Positions 23,878 to 33,381 of a stretch of 64,000 nucleotides of DNA are shown piece by piece (within the stretch, counting starts at the first letter, position 1; each line of letters starts with the position of its first letter). A program made the position numbers and the translations under genes. The stretch comes from Mesorhizobium sp. ORS 3359 (GTDB taxonomy: Bacteria > Pseudomonadota > Alphaproteobacteria > Rhizobiales > Rhizobiaceae), in NCBI GenBank assembly GCA_000824845.1, contig CCNC01000143.1, positions 93,202-157,201 of the forward strand, given 5' to 3'. The notes under the pieces were generated by a model. The model was given only the letters and a program-made list of their open reading frames with translations, was not told the DNA's origin and made no database searches.

Positions 23878-25248
23878 TCAGTCCCGGCGCGAGACCTGCA
23901 TCGGCAGGCCGCCCTGCGGCTGCGTGGTCAGCTTCTGCACCGGCCATGGCCGCGTTTCGGAGGTGACGTCGAAGCGGAAGCGCGACAACAGGATCGCCAG
24001 CGCGATGATCGCCTCCTGCATGGCGAAGCTGGCGCCTATGCAGACGCGCGGGCCGGCGCCGAAGGGCAGGTACTGGAAGCGGTCGATCTTGTCGCGATTT
24101 TCCGGATGGAAGCGCTCGGGCATGAAGGCGTTCGGCTTGTCCCAGAGTTTTCTGTGGCGGTGCACGACCCAGGGCATCACCAGCACGGCGGCGTATTTCG
24201 GAATATAGAGGCCGTTCCAGGTCTCCGGCTCGATCGGCTCGCGGTTGATCGACGGCGCCGGCGGATAGAGCCTGAGCGCCTCCTCGAAGGCCGCGCGGGT
24301 GAACGGCATGGCATCCAGCCACTTGGTTGGATCGGGCTCGCGCGCCAGCACGGCGTCGATCTCCTGCTCGACCCTGTCGCGTTCCCAGGGCGCCTCGGCC
24401 AGGCAATAGATCGTCCAGCCCAGCGCCCGCGCCGTCGTCTCGTGACCGGCGCCGATGAAGGTGATGATGTTGTCCTCGACTTCGGCGCGGGTCAGCCCGT
24501 CCGGTCCCTCGGCCCGAAGCAGCAGGGTAAGGAAATCCTGCGGCACGCCACCCGGATCGCGCTTCATCCGTTCTTCGCGCATCCTCACCGTGCCGGCGAC
24601 GATGTTGCGGAAATAGGCCATGGTCTTGCGGCCGCGGATGCGGGTGAGGCGCGGCAGCCATTCCGGCGCGCGCAGCAGGTCGAGCGGGTCGACGCGGCCC
24701 ATGGTCTCGAACAGGCGGTCGATCTCCTTGGCGAAGCTGCCCGGCTCGCCGGCGATCTCGCCGGAAAACAGCGTCTCGGCCAGGATGTCGTAGGTGAGCA
24801 GCGTCATGTCATGCGCGACATCGGTCATGCCGCCCGCTTCATAGCGGGTGACGAATTCCAGCGTGCGCTTCAGCATCGGCGGGGCGAAACCGAAGATATG
24901 GCGCGGCGTGAACACCGGCGCCATCGCCTTGCGCGAGCGCTTCCAGACCTCGCCCTCGGCGGTCAGCAGCCCGTCGCGCAGGATCGGCCGCAGGATCAGC
25001 TGGCGCACCGTCGCCATCTTGTAGTTTTTGGCGTTGTCGATCAGCACGTGGCGGATGAGGCCGGGATCGTTGGCGACGATCAGGTGTCCGCCGACGCCAT
25101 TGGCCGAAACCCACGGCTCGTTGTAGGTGTGCTCGCCCCATAATTCGAGCGGGTTGCGGTAGACGATGCGCATCATCTCCAGCGTCGAGGGCGGCTCGGT
25201 GCGCGGCTTGGGCGCCGGCGGCACGAAGGGGGCGGGCTTGGTGTCCAT
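23878..25248 (-). CDS. Cytochrome P450
   Basis: A 456-aa cytosolic monooxygenase. The heme ligand is Cys403 in PFGAGPRVCIGASFA; the I-helix oxygen-activation motif is GAGHETTAR; the K-helix ExxR is EEALRLYPP. The start at ATG 25248 follows GGAG with a 7-nt spacer. No redox partner gene is adjacent, apart from a divergent flavin reductase. Substrate unknown; the overall sequence resembles the P450s of fatty acid/hydrophobic substrate type, with low confidence. Confidence 0.95.
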   Translation of the reverse strand: MDTKPAPFVPPAPKPRTEPPSTLEMMRIVYRNPLELWGEHTYNEPWVSANGVGGHLIVANDPGLIRHVLIDNAKNYKMATVRQLILRPILRDGLLTAEGEVWKRSRKAMAPVFTPRHIFGFAPPMLKRTLEFVTRYEAGGMTDVAHDMTLLTYDILAETLFSGEIAGEPGSFAKEIDRLFETMGRVDPLDLLRAPEWLPRLTRIRGRKTMAYFRNIVAGTVRMREERMKRDPGGVPQDFLTLLLRAEGPDGLTRAEVEDNIITFIGAGHETTARALGWTIYCLAEAPWERDRVEQEIDAVLAREPDPTKWLDAMPFTRAAFEEALRLYPPAPSINREPIEPETWNGLYIPKYAAVLVMPWVVHRHRKLWDKPNAFMPERFHPENRDKIDRFQYLPFGAGPRVCIGASFAMQEAIIALAILLSRFRFDVTSETRPWPVQKLTTQPQGGLPMQVSRRD

Positions 25249-25427
25249 GAAGATGCTCCGCTGAGAGTGCTGAATGTAGTGCCCGGCAAGGCCGGCGTCC
25301 ATGTGACCAGACGGCAGCGCACTGTCGCGGCCTCGCCGGAATGTGACCGGCATCAGCCAATAGCTGCTTGTTGCCGGCGGCAGCCTGCGTTAGTCACCAA
25401 TGGATACCGCCAAGCAAGGAGCCTCCC

Positions 25428-26000
25428 GTGAAGCATCGTCTGAGCATCATCATCGGCAGCACGCGGCCGGGACGCGCCGGTCCAATCTTCGGCGAATGGC
25501 TGGAAGGATTCACGCGCGAGCACGGCAAGTTCGAGCCGGTGCTGACGGACATCGCGGCGTTCAACCTGCCGATGCTCGACGAGCCGCACCACCCGCGCCT
25601 GCGCAAATACGAGAACGACCACACCAAGGCCTGGTCGAAGGCGATCGACGCCGCCGACGCTTTCGTGTTCGTGGCGCCGGAGTACAACTACTTCGTGGCG
25701 CCCGCGATCGTGAACGCCGTCGACTATCTGCTGCATGAGTGGCGCTACAAGCCGGCGGCGATCTTCAGCTATGGCGGCGTGTCCGGCGGATTGCGCGCCG
25801 CGCAATCGCTGAAGCCGCTGCTCACCTCGGTCGGCGTCATGCCGATCCCGGAGGGGGTGGCGCTTCCGGCCTATGCGAGCCTGCTCGATGAGAAGCGCGC
25901 CTATCGCCCGAGCGAGCAGGTGCAGGGCGGCGCGAAGACGATGCTGGACGAGTTGTTCCGCTGGAGCGGGGCGCTGAAGACGCTGCGCGCGGCCGAATAG
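25428..26000 (+). CDS. NADPH-dependent FMN reductase family protein
   Basis: A 190-aa flavodoxin-like reductase (PF03358). The FMN phosphate loop GSTRPGRAG (residues 9-17) and the second flavin contact PEYNYFVAP are present. It begins at GTG 25428 after AAGGAG with a 5-nt spacer. Such enzymes reduce FMN, quinones or azo compounds using NAD(P)H. It is divergent from the P450 gene, so a shared regulatory region is possible, but I see no evidence that it is the P450 electron donor. Confidence 0.9.
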   Translation: MKHRLSIIIGSTRPGRAGPIFGEWLEGFTREHGKFEPVLTDIAAFNLPMLDEPHHPRLRKYENDHTKAWSKAIDAADAFVFVAPEYNYFVAPAIVNAVDYLLHEWRYKPAAIFSYGGVSGGLRAAQSLKPLLTSVGVMPIPEGVALPAYASLLDEKRAYRPSEQVQGGAKTMLDELFRWSGALKTLRAAE

Positions 26001-26149
26001 GCACGAAAGCTTCCCAGCAAGGCAATTGTCAGGCTGCGCTGAGGCGCGGCCCTTTGCGTTTCATCGACCCTGTTCGGCCGAACGCCGGGACCGTATCAGC
26101 GCGGGCGTGGACGCACCTTGCCGCCAAGCCGGCAAAATGCCCGCAAACC

Positions 26150-26178
26150 TTGGAAAACCCGCCATTTGCGCCTATATC
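26150..26178 (+). promoter_or_regulatory. Sigma-70-type promoter of gyrB
   Basis: TTGGAA at 26150-26155 and TATATC at 26173-26178, separated by 17 nt, about 75 nt before the gyrB ATG. Confidence 0.55.
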
Positions 26179-26251
26179 TAGGACATCAAAACGGCGCGAT
26201 TCGCGGCCATTTTTCCGCGCCGGACCAGCGACATCAATCAGACAGGTTTTC

Positions 26252-28723
26252 ATGAGCGATCAGACCGAAAGCGCCATTGGCGCGCAAGCCGAGTACGGCG
26301 CCGATTCCATCAAGGTTTTGAAGGGGTTGGACGCTGTGCGCAAGCGTCCGGGCATGTATATCGGCGACACCGACGACGGCTCGGGCCTGCATCACATGGT
26401 CTATGAGGTGGTGGATAACGCCATCGACGAGGCGCTGGCCGGCCACGCCGACCTCGTTTCGGTGACGCTCAACCCCGACGGTTCCGTCACCGTCATCGAC
26501 AATGGCCGCGGCATTCCGACCGATATCCACCCCTCGGAGGGCGTTTCGGCGGCCGAAGTGATCATGACGCAGCTGCATGCCGGCGGCAAATTCGACCAGA
26601 ACTCCTACAAGGTGTCCGGCGGCCTGCATGGCGTCGGCGTCTCGGTGGTCAACGCGCTTTCCGCCTGGCTCAAGCTCAAGATCCGCCGCAACGGCGAGAT
26701 CTTCGAGATGAGCTTCACGCATGGCAATGCCGACGCGCCGCTGAAGGTAACCGGCAGCTACGTACAGGACAAGCAGCCCGGCACTTATGAAGGCCGCAGC
26801 GGCAGCGAGATCACCTTCTTCCCGTCGGCCGAGACCTTCACCATGGTCGAGTTCGACTACAATACGCTGGAGCACCGGCTGCGCGAGCTCGCCTTCCTCA
26901 ATTCCGGCGTGCGCATCGTGCTGACCGATGCGCGCCATGCCGACCTTGTGCGCCATGAGCTGCATTATGACGGCGGCCTGGAAGAGTTCGTCAAATATCT
27001 CGACCGGGTGAAGAAGCCGCTGATCGAGGCGCCGATCGCCATCCGCGCCGAGCGCGACGGCATCACCGTCGAAGTCGCGATGTGGTGGAACGACAGCTAC
27101 CACGAGAATGTGCTGGCCTTCACCAACAACATCCCGCAGCGCGACGGCGGCACACATCTGGCCGGCTTCCGCGCGGCGCTGACCAGGCAGATCACCGGCT
27201 ATGGCGAGTCTTCCGGCCAGACCAAGAAGGAAAAGGTCTCGCTGACCGGCGACGACTGCCGCGAAGGCTTGACCGCTGTTCTCTCGGTCAAGGTGCCCGA
27301 CCCGAAATTCTCCTCGCAGACCAAGGACAAGCTGGTCTCCTCAGAGGTGCGCCCGGTGGTGGAGAGCCTGGTCAACGAGGCGCTGGGCACCTGGCTGGAA
27401 GAGCATCCGAGCGAAGGCAGGGTGGTGGTCGAGAAGGTGATCCAAGCGGCCGCCGCCCGCGAAGCCGCGCGCAAGGCGCGCGACATCACGCGCAAGAGCA
27501 CGCTCGGCGTCACCTCGCTGCCCGGCAAGCTCGCCGATTGCCAGGAGCGCGACCCGGCCAAGTCGGAAATCTTCATCGTCGAGGGTGACTCCGCCGGCGG
27601 CTCGGCCAAGGGCGGGCGCTCGCGGCAGAACCAGGCAATCCTGCCGCTGCGCGGCAAGATCCTCAACGTCGAGCGGGCGCGCTTCGACCGCATGCTCTCC
27701 TCCGACATGATCGGGACGCTGATCACCGCGCTCGGCACCTCGATCGGCAAGGACGAGTTCAACGCCGACAAGCTGCGCTATCACAAGATCATCCTGATGA
27801 CGGACGCCGACGTCGACGGCGCCCACATCCGCACGCTGCTGCTCACCTTCTTCTTCCGGCAGATGCCGGAGCTGATCGAGCGCGGCCATCTCTACATTGC
27901 CCAGCCGCCGCTCTACAAAGTGACGCGGGGCAAGAGCTCGCAATATCTAAAGGACGAGAGCGCCTATGAGGAATATCTGATCGGCTCCGGGCTGGATGAG
28001 GCCTCGCTGGTGCTCGCCTCCGGCGAGGTGCGGACGGGGCAGGATCTGCGCAGCTCCGTCGACGACGCGCTAGCGGTGCGGCAGCTGATCAACGGCCTGC
28101 ACACGCGCTACAACCGCAGCGTCGTCGAGCAGGCGGCGATCGCCGGTGCGCTCAATGCCGACGTGCTTGCCGATCTCGGCCGCGCCAACGCCATGGCCGA
28201 GCGCGTCGCGCAGCGGCTGGACATGATCGCGGAGGAGACCGAGCGCGGCTGGACCGGCCGGCTGTCGACCTCCAATGACGGCTCCGGCGGCTATGTCTTC
28301 GAACGCACGGTGCGCGGCGTGAAGGATGTGGTGCAGCTCGATGCCGGGCTGATCGCTTCGGCCGATGCGCGCCAGCTCGACCGCTACGCGCCGCGGCTTT
28401 CGGAAGTCTATGGCGAGCAACCGACGCTGCGCCGCAAGGAGACCTCGGAGCTTGTTTCGGGACCGCTGGCGCTGCTCAACGCGGTGTTCGCTTCCGGCCG
28501 CAAAGGCCTCACCATGCAGCGCTACAAGGGCCTTGGCGAGATGAATGCGGAGCAGCTCTGGGAAACCACGCTGGACCCGAATGTGCGCTCGCTGCTGCAG
28601 GTCAAGGTCAACGATGCGACCGACGCCGACTCGCTGTTCTCGCGGCTGATGGGCGACGAGGTGGAGCCGCGGCGCGAATTCATCCAGGACAACGCGCTGT
28701 CGGTGGCCAATCTGGATATCTGA
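26252..28723 (+). CDS. gyrB: DNA gyrase subunit B
   Basis: An 823-aa type II topoisomerase subunit that supplies the ATPase for negative supercoiling. The GHKL ATP site is seen as VVDNAIDEALAGHAD, GRGIPTDIHP and GGLHGVGVSVVNALS; the TOPRIM domain as EGDSAGGSAKGGRSR and LMTDADVDGAHIRTLL; the C-terminal tail as QRYKGLGEMNAEQLWETTLD. The length fits GyrB rather than ParE. ATG 26252 gives the normal N-terminus; the 66 upstream in-frame residues are not part of the family. A terminator follows. Confidence 0.97.
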   Translation: MSDQTESAIGAQAEYGADSIKVLKGLDAVRKRPGMYIGDTDDGSGLHHMVYEVVDNAIDEALAGHADLVSVTLNPDGSVTVIDNGRGIPTDIHPSEGVSAAEVIMTQLHAGGKFDQNSYKVSGGLHGVGVSVVNALSAWLKLKIRRNGEIFEMSFTHGNADAPLKVTGSYVQDKQPGTYEGRSGSEITFFPSAETFTMVEFDYNTLEHRLRELAFLNSGVRIVLTDARHADLVRHELHYDGGLEEFVKYLDRVKKPLIEAPIAIRAERDGITVEVAMWWNDSYHENVLAFTNNIPQRDGGTHLAGFRAALTRQITGYGESSGQTKKEKVSLTGDDCREGLTAVLSVKVPDPKFSSQTKDKLVSSEVRPVVESLVNEALGTWLEEHPSEGRVVVEKVIQAAAAREAARKARDITRKSTLGVTSLPGKLADCQERDPAKSEIFIVEGDSAGGSAKGGRSRQNQAILPLRGKILNVERARFDRMLSSDMIGTLITALGTSIGKDEFNADKLRYHKIILMTDADVDGAHIRTLLLTFFFRQMPELIERGHLYIAQPPLYKVTRGKSSQYLKDESAYEEYLIGSGLDEASLVLASGEVRTGQDLRSSVDDALAVRQLINGLHTRYNRSVVEQAAIAGALNADVLADLGRANAMAERVAQRLDMIAEETERGWTGRLSTSNDGSGGYVFERTVRGVKDVVQLDAGLIASADARQLDRYAPRLSEVYGEQPTLRRKETSELVSGPLALLNAVFASGRKGLTMQRYKGLGEMNAEQLWETTLDPNVRSLLQVKVNDATDADSLFSRLMGDEVEPRREFIQDNALSVANLDI

Positions 28724-28739
28724 GCGCACCTACACACTC

Positions 28740-28777
28740 AAAAAGAGAGGCCCGGCGTTTGCCGGGCCTTTCTTTTT
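28740..28777 (+). terminator. Bidirectional Rho-independent terminator between gyrB and pntB
   Basis: AGGCCCGGC / GCCGGGCCT (9 bp, loop GTTT) flanked by AAAAGAG and TTCTTTTT, so both converging genes see a T-rich tail. Confidence 0.93.
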
Positions 28778-28794
28778 GAAGCCTGCAATCAAGC

Positions 28795-30192
28795 TCAGTG
28801 GTCCATGGCCTTGACGATCTCTTCCGTCATCTTCTTGGCGTCGCCGAGCAGCATCATGGTGCCGTCCTTGTAGAACAGCGTGTTGTCGATGCCGGCATAG
28901 CCGGAGCCGAGCGAGCGCTTGACGAAGAGGCAGGTGCGGGCCTTGTCGACGTCGAGGATCGGCATGCCGTAGATGGGGCTGCTCTTGTCGTCGCGCGCGG
29001 ACGGGTTGGTGACGTCGTTGGCGCCGATGACATAGGCGACGTCGGCCTGCGCGAACTCGGAGTTGATGTCCTCGAGCTCGAACACCTCGTCGTAAGGCAC
29101 GTTGGCCTCAGCCAAAAGGACGTTCATATGGCCGGGCATGCGGCCGGCGACCGGATGGATGGCGTATTTGACCTCGACGCCGTTGGCCTTGAGCTTATCG
29201 GCCATTTCGCGCAGCGCATGCTGCGCCTGTGCGACCGCCATACCGTAGCCCGGCACGATGATGACCTTCTGCGCGTTCATCATCAGATAGGCCGCGTCGT
29301 CGGCCGAGCCCTGCTTGACGGTGCGCTCGATGCCGTCGTCGGCAGTCGCGGCCGTCTCGCCGCCGAAGCCGCCGAGGATGACCGAGATGAAAGAGCGGTT
29401 CATGCCCTTGCACATGATGTAGGACAGGATCGCGCCGGACGAGCCGACCAGCGCGCCGGTGATGATCAGCGCCAGGTTGCCGAGGGTGAAGCCAAGCGCT
29501 GCCGCCGCCCAGCCCGAATAGGAATTCAGCATCGATACCACGACTGGCATGTCGGCGCCGCCGATCGGGATGATGAGCAGCACGCCGAGCACCAGCGAGG
29601 CGGCGACGATCAGCCAGAAGACGAGCTTGGACTCCGTGGTGACCAGAAGCACGATCAGCACCACCAGGGCGACGCCGAGGACGATGTTGATGAGGTGGCG
29701 GCCGCCGATCATGATCGGCTTGCCGGACATGCGGCCGTCGAGCTTGAGGAAGGCGATGACCGAGCCGGTGAAGGTGATGGCGCCGATGGCCACGCCGAGG
29801 CTCATCTCGACCAGCGCCTGGGCATGGATGTCGCCCGCCGTGCCGATGCCGAAGCTTTCGGGCGCATAGATGGCGGCCGCGGCCACCATCACGGCGGCGA
29901 AGCCGACGAGCGAATGGAAGGCGGCGACCAGCTGCGGCATCGAGGTCATGGCGATGCGGCGCGCGGTGACGGCGCCGATGCCGCCGCCGATGGCGAGGCC
30001 GAGCACGATCAGGCCGAAGCGGCCGGCAGAGGGGGTCGCCAGCGCCAGCGTGGTGGCGATGGCAATGCCCATGCCGATCATGCCGTAGAGATTGCCCTGG
30101 CGGCTGGTGGTGGGGTGCGAGAGGCCGCGCAGCGCCAGGATGAACAGGATGCCGGAGACGAGATAGAGGAAGGAAGCGAGATTGACGGTCAC
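28795..30192 (-). CDS. pntB: NAD(P) transhydrogenase subunit beta
   Basis: A 465-aa inner-membrane subunit of the proton-translocating transhydrogenase (NADH + NADP+ to NAD+ + NADPH). The N-terminal two thirds is a bundle of hydrophobic helices; the C-terminal domain III binds NADP(H) with VIIVPGYGMAVAQAQ and AIHPVAGRMPGHMNVLLAEA. I chose GTG 30192, preceded by AAGGA and separated by a single nt from the upstream stop; a longer in-frame reading lies inside the preceding gene. Confidence 0.96.
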   Translation of the reverse strand: MTVNLASFLYLVSGILFILALRGLSHPTTSRQGNLYGMIGMGIAIATTLALATPSAGRFGLIVLGLAIGGGIGAVTARRIAMTSMPQLVAAFHSLVGFAAVMVAAAAIYAPESFGIGTAGDIHAQALVEMSLGVAIGAITFTGSVIAFLKLDGRMSGKPIMIGGRHLINIVLGVALVVLIVLLVTTESKLVFWLIVAASLVLGVLLIIPIGGADMPVVVSMLNSYSGWAAAALGFTLGNLALIITGALVGSSGAILSYIMCKGMNRSFISVILGGFGGETAATADDGIERTVKQGSADDAAYLMMNAQKVIIVPGYGMAVAQAQHALREMADKLKANGVEVKYAIHPVAGRMPGHMNVLLAEANVPYDEVFELEDINSEFAQADVAYVIGANDVTNPSARDDKSSPIYGMPILDVDKARTCLFVKRSLGSGYAGIDNTLFYKDGTMMLLGDAKKMTEEIVKAMDH

Positions 30193-30193
30193 G

Positions 30194-30616
30194 TCACTTT
30201 TCCTTCTTCTTGTACATGGCGAGCATGCGCTGGGTGACCAGGAAGCCGCCGAAGATGTTGACCGAGACCAGCACCAGCGCAACGAAGCCGAAGCCTGCGG
30301 CGAGGCCGGAAGCGGCAATGCCGACGGCAAGCAGCGCGCCGACGACGATGACGGAAGAGATGGCGTTGGTGACGGCCATCAGCGGCGTGTGCAGCGCCGG
30401 CGTCACCGACCAGACGACATAATAGCCGACGAAGATCGCCAGCACGAAGATGGCGAAGCGGAAGACGAAGGGATCGATGGCGCCGCCCGAGAGCGCATGC
30501 GCGGCATTGCCGGCCGCCTCGGCGCCTGCAGGCGCGCTGGCCAGATCCTGCACCGCCAGCCGCACCGCGGCGGTCGCCTGGTCGAGTTGGTCGAGGGCTT
30601 TCTGCAAGGCGTCCAT
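30194..30616 (-). CDS. pntAB: NAD(P) transhydrogenase subunit alpha part 2 (membrane)
   Basis: A 140-aa membrane subunit with three to four transmembrane helices (FAIFVLAIFVGYYVVWSV, VIVVGALLAVGIA and FVALVLVSVNIFGGFLV). In enteric bacteria this segment is the C-terminus of PntA; alphaproteobacteria commonly encode it separately. The ATG overlaps the pntAA stop (TGATG) after AGGGGA; a GTG one codon upstream is an alternative. The N-terminus has a short amphipathic Ala-rich extension. Confidence 0.95.
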   Translation of the reverse strand: MDALQKALDQLDQATAAVRLAVQDLASAPAGAEAAGNAAHALSGGAIDPFVFRFAIFVLAIFVGYYVVWSVTPALHTPLMAVTNAISSVIVVGALLAVGIAASGLAAGFGFVALVLVSVNIFGGFLVTQRMLAMYKKKEK

Positions 30617-31869
30617 CACGCGGTCCCCTTAGGCTTGGCTGAGGCCTTCTTCTTTGCCGCCGGCTTGGCGTCGGCGGCATCGGCCACCATGGTCGTCGCC
30701 GGAATGGCCGCCGGCTCGGTGCGCGGCTCCTCCGCCGCCTTGGCGAAGTTCGGATGCACCACCTTGCCGCCATCGGTCAGCATCGTCGCCTTGACCAGTT
30801 CGTCGTCGCGCTTGATGGCGAGTTGCTTCGTCGCCTTGTCGACCATCGTCTCGAGGAAGGCGTAGAGGTTCTTGGCGTAGAGAAGCGAGGCGGAGGCCGC
30901 GACACGACCAGGCACGTTGAGATGGCCGACGATCTTGACGCCGTTCTCGGTCGTCACGACCCTACCGGGAACCGCGCCCTCGACATTGCCGCCGCGCTCG
31001 ACGGCGAGATCGACGATCACCGAGCCCGGCTTCATCGAGGCGACCATGGCGGCCGAGACCAGCTTCGGCGCCGGCCGTCCTGGGATCAGCGCGGTGGTGA
31101 TGACGATGTCCTGCTTGGCGATGTGCTCGGCAGTCAGCGCCGCCTGCTTGGCCTGATATTCCTTCGACATTTCCTTGGCGTAGCCGCCGGCCGTCTCGGC
31201 CGCCTTGAACTCTTCGTCCTCGACCGCCAGGAACTTAGCGCCGAGCGACTGCACCTGCTCCTTCACCGCCGGGCGCACGTCGGTGGCGGTGACCACGGCG
31301 CCGAGACGGCGCGCGGTGGCGATCGCCTGCAGGCCGGCGACGCCGACGCCCATGATAAAAGTTTTCGCCGCCGGCACGGTGCCAGCCGCGGTCATCATCA
31401 TCGGCAGGGCGCGGTCATATTCGGACGCGGCGTCGATCACCGCCTGGTAGCCGGCAAGGTTGGCCTGCGAGGACAGCACGTCCATCACCTGCGCGCGGGT
31501 GATGCGCGGCATGAATTCCATGGAGAAGGCGGTGATGCCGGCCTTGGCCATGGCGGCCACGGCGGCATCGTTGCCATAGGGGTCCATGATGGCGATGACG
31601 GCGGCGCCCGGCTTGTAGCCCTTCAGCTCGGCATCCGTCGGTCGGCGCACTTTCAGCACCACGTCGGCCTTCTTGGCGTCGGCCGCCGTGCCGATCGCGG
31701 CACCCACCGCGGCAAAATCCTGGTCGGGGATGCGGGAGCCGAGACCGGCGCCCTTCTCGACGATCACGTCGAAGCCGAGACCAGCCAGACGTTTGACCGT
31801 CTCCGGCGAGGCCGCGACGCGCGGCTCGTTCGGGTCAAGCTCACGAGGGATGAACACTATTTGTCCCAC
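30616..31869 (-). CDS. pntAA: NAD(P) transhydrogenase subunit alpha part 1 (NAD-binding)
   Basis: A 417-aa cytosolic domain I, which binds NAD(H) and resembles alanine dehydrogenase. Visible motifs include FIPRELDPNEPRVAASPETV, the Rossmann glycine loop VMGVGVAGLQAIATARRLGA (reading IMGVGVAGLQAI), and the mobile RQD-loop-like region. The C-terminus is an Ala/Lys-rich tail of about 25 residues. GTG 31869 with AAGGA upstream is the likely start. Confidence 0.95.
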   Translation of the reverse strand: MGQIVFIPRELDPNEPRVAASPETVKRLAGLGFDVIVEKGAGLGSRIPDQDFAAVGAAIGTAADAKKADVVLKVRRPTDAELKGYKPGAAVIAIMDPYGNDAAVAAMAKAGITAFSMEFMPRITRAQVMDVLSSQANLAGYQAVIDAASEYDRALPMMMTAAGTVPAAKTFIMGVGVAGLQAIATARRLGAVVTATDVRPAVKEQVQSLGAKFLAVEDEEFKAAETAGGYAKEMSKEYQAKQAALTAEHIAKQDIVITTALIPGRPAPKLVSAAMVASMKPGSVIVDLAVERGGNVEGAVPGRVVTTENGVKIVGHLNVPGRVAASASLLYAKNLYAFLETMVDKATKQLAIKRDDELVKATMLTDGGKVVHPNFAKAAEEPRTEPAAIPATTMVADAADAKPAAKKKASAKPKGTA

Positions 31870-31954
31870 CGGACGATCCTTTCGGCTGGAACCTTGATTA
31901 CGCAAGGCGTCGGCCGGACGTCCGGCGACGTCGAGGGCGATGGGCTTGGGAAGT

Positions 31955-32179
31955 CTACCGCAGAATGAGAGTGCCGATGGCCGTGATCAGGATGAACACG
32001 ATGAGGCCCGAGAAGAAGCCGCCGACGAAGAAGCCGAAGGCCATGGCGATGAGGATGGCGGCGCAGACCAGCGAGCCGTATTTGGCTAGGCCGAGGAAGG
32101 CCTTATAGGTGCGATCGTGCTCGGCATAGTCCATCTGCGCGCCAAGCTCGACCGGACCGGCGGGCGTGTGATCAGCCAT
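31955..32179 (-). CDS. aa3-type cytochrome c oxidase subunit IV
   Basis: A 74-aa protein with a short cytoplasmic part (MDYAEHDRTYKAFLGLAKYG) and one long hydrophobic helix toward the C-terminus. This matches the bacterial aa3 oxidase subunit IV family (COX4_pro_2). ATG 32179 follows AAGGGG. It lies 85 nt upstream of pntAA, an arrangement that is common in rhizobia, so the pnt operon may begin here. Confidence 0.88.
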   Translation of the reverse strand: MADHTPAGPVELGAQMDYAEHDRTYKAFLGLAKYGSLVCAAILIAMAFGFFVGGFFSGLIVFILITAIGTLILR

Positions 32180-32326
32180 GGAAGTACCCCTTCGAAAAAG
32201 CCTTTGAGGCACATAGCGAAAAGCCGAACCAAGAGCAATGGCGCTATTGCCGCACAGCCTGCGACAACAGCCTCAAATGAAAGTTGAAATTGAACGGCGC
32301 GCGCTCGCCCGCGCGGCAAGGGGACT

Positions 32327-32476
32327 TCAGCCGGCGAGTTGGGGAAAAAGGCCGAGCAGGCCGACGACGATCAGGTAAAGCGCGACGATGTAGTTGAGGA
32401 GCCGCGGCATCACCAGGATCAGCACGCCGGCGATCAGCGAGATCAGCGGCGTCAGCGCGATTGAATGAATGGTCAT
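32327..32476 (-). CDS. DUF3096 family small membrane protein
   Basis: A 49-codon gene encoding a very hydrophobic protein: an N-terminal helix ALTPLISLIAGVLILVMP and a second NYIVALYLIVVGLLGLF joined by the conserved PRLLNYIV turn. This matches DUF3096, a family of unknown function. AAAGGA lies 8 nt upstream of ATG 32476. It may be co-transcribed with the downstream oxidase subunit and pnt genes on the same strand, 147 nt apart. Confidence 0.85.
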   Translation of the reverse strand: MTIHSIALTPLISLIAGVLILVMPRLLNYIVALYLIVVGLLGLFPQLAG

Positions 32477-32537
32477 GTCGCAATCCTTTCACTTGACAGG
32501 CGATCGCCCGTCAGACGGCTGCGAAGCTTGTCGTTAT

Positions 32538-32579
32538 GCAATTCCGGCCGGAAAAGCGCTCACACTTTCCTGGAATCGC
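32538..32579 (-). repeat. Dispersed palindromic repeat, family A copy 5 (diverged)
   Basis: GCAATTCCGGCCGG to CCTGGAATCGC; several substitutions and a 1-2 nt deletion against the other copies. It lies between the DUF3096 gene and the acyltransferase stop. Confidence 0.8.
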
Positions 32580-32619
32580 TTGCTAACGCCGCAGCCGGCA
32601 AAAGGTTCATGGCCTGCGT

Positions 32620-33381
32620 TCAGGCAGCGGCGCGATAGTATTTCGCCGTCGGCACTATGGAGAGGGGCGTCAGCCGGTTGATGGCCGGATTGCCGAACAT
32701 CAGACGCTGCTCCATCGGCGTCGATCTGAAGAACGGCAATCGTTTGAGCGTCAGGCGCATGTTTTCGCCGGCCGGAATTTCGAACAGTGCGAGCGGGGGA
32801 AGAACGCCCGGAAATGCCTTAGCCTCTGTCCTCTGCACGGCCTGAAAGTAACGAACGTAAAAAGAGGAATGCTCCATCTTGACCGGCGTCAGCACCGAGT
32901 CCTGGCCGAAGTAGCAGGAGGCGACCATGGCGATCCTGAGCGTCAGGAAAGGCAGCACCCCCGGCGCCGGCGCGCTGTCGGGGTCGGCTGCGAAGCGGGT
33001 TCCGTCAATGAAGGTTTCGCCGCGGGCGAGCCGTGGAAGCAAGACTTCGGGATAGGCATCGACCGAAGGCGAGTACGGCTGCGCACTGGTAATATAATGG
33101 AAACGCAGTGTGCTGACCAATTGGTCATAGCAATAGACACCGAACCGATAGGCGTTGGGCAGATTATCCCAGCGATCCTCGAACATCCCACTTGCGATCG
33201 GACCACACATACCTGAGCGCCGATAGGAATTGTAGCGGAGCCGATAGATCGCCTCCTGATCTTCACCCCCCGTGATGAGGCGATATTCGACATGATCCAG
33301 CAGTTCCATCATCGACCGGTTGAGCGCGGAGTCCATCCTCGCGCTGGCGTCGGCCGACGCACTCTTCCTCGCAGCATCCAT
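32620..33381 (-). CDS. FeeM-like N-acyl amino acid synthase / AHL-synthase-fold acyltransferase
   Basis: A 253-aa protein with a GNAT-like fold as in FeeM and LuxI-type synthases. The core pattern is AIYRLRYNSYRRSG, EDRWDN, AYRFGVYCYDQLVSTLRFHY, then EVLLPRLARGETFIDGTRFA. Family members transfer acyl chains from acyl-ACP to amino acids or related amines. ATG 33381 follows GAGG. The gene and its upstream region are lower in GC than the neighbours. The assignment is by motif pattern only; the acceptor substrate is unknown. Confidence 0.7.
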   Translation of the reverse strand: MDAARKSASADASARMDSALNRSMMELLDHVEYRLITGGEDQEAIYRLRYNSYRRSGMCGPIASGMFEDRWDNLPNAYRFGVYCYDQLVSTLRFHYITSAQPYSPSVDAYPEVLLPRLARGETFIDGTRFAADPDSAPAPGVLPFLTLRIAMVASCYFGQDSVLTPVKMEHSSFYVRYFQAVQRTEAKAFPGVLPPLALFEIPAGENMRLTLKRLPFFRSTPMEQRLMFGNPAINRLTPLSIVPTAKYYRAAA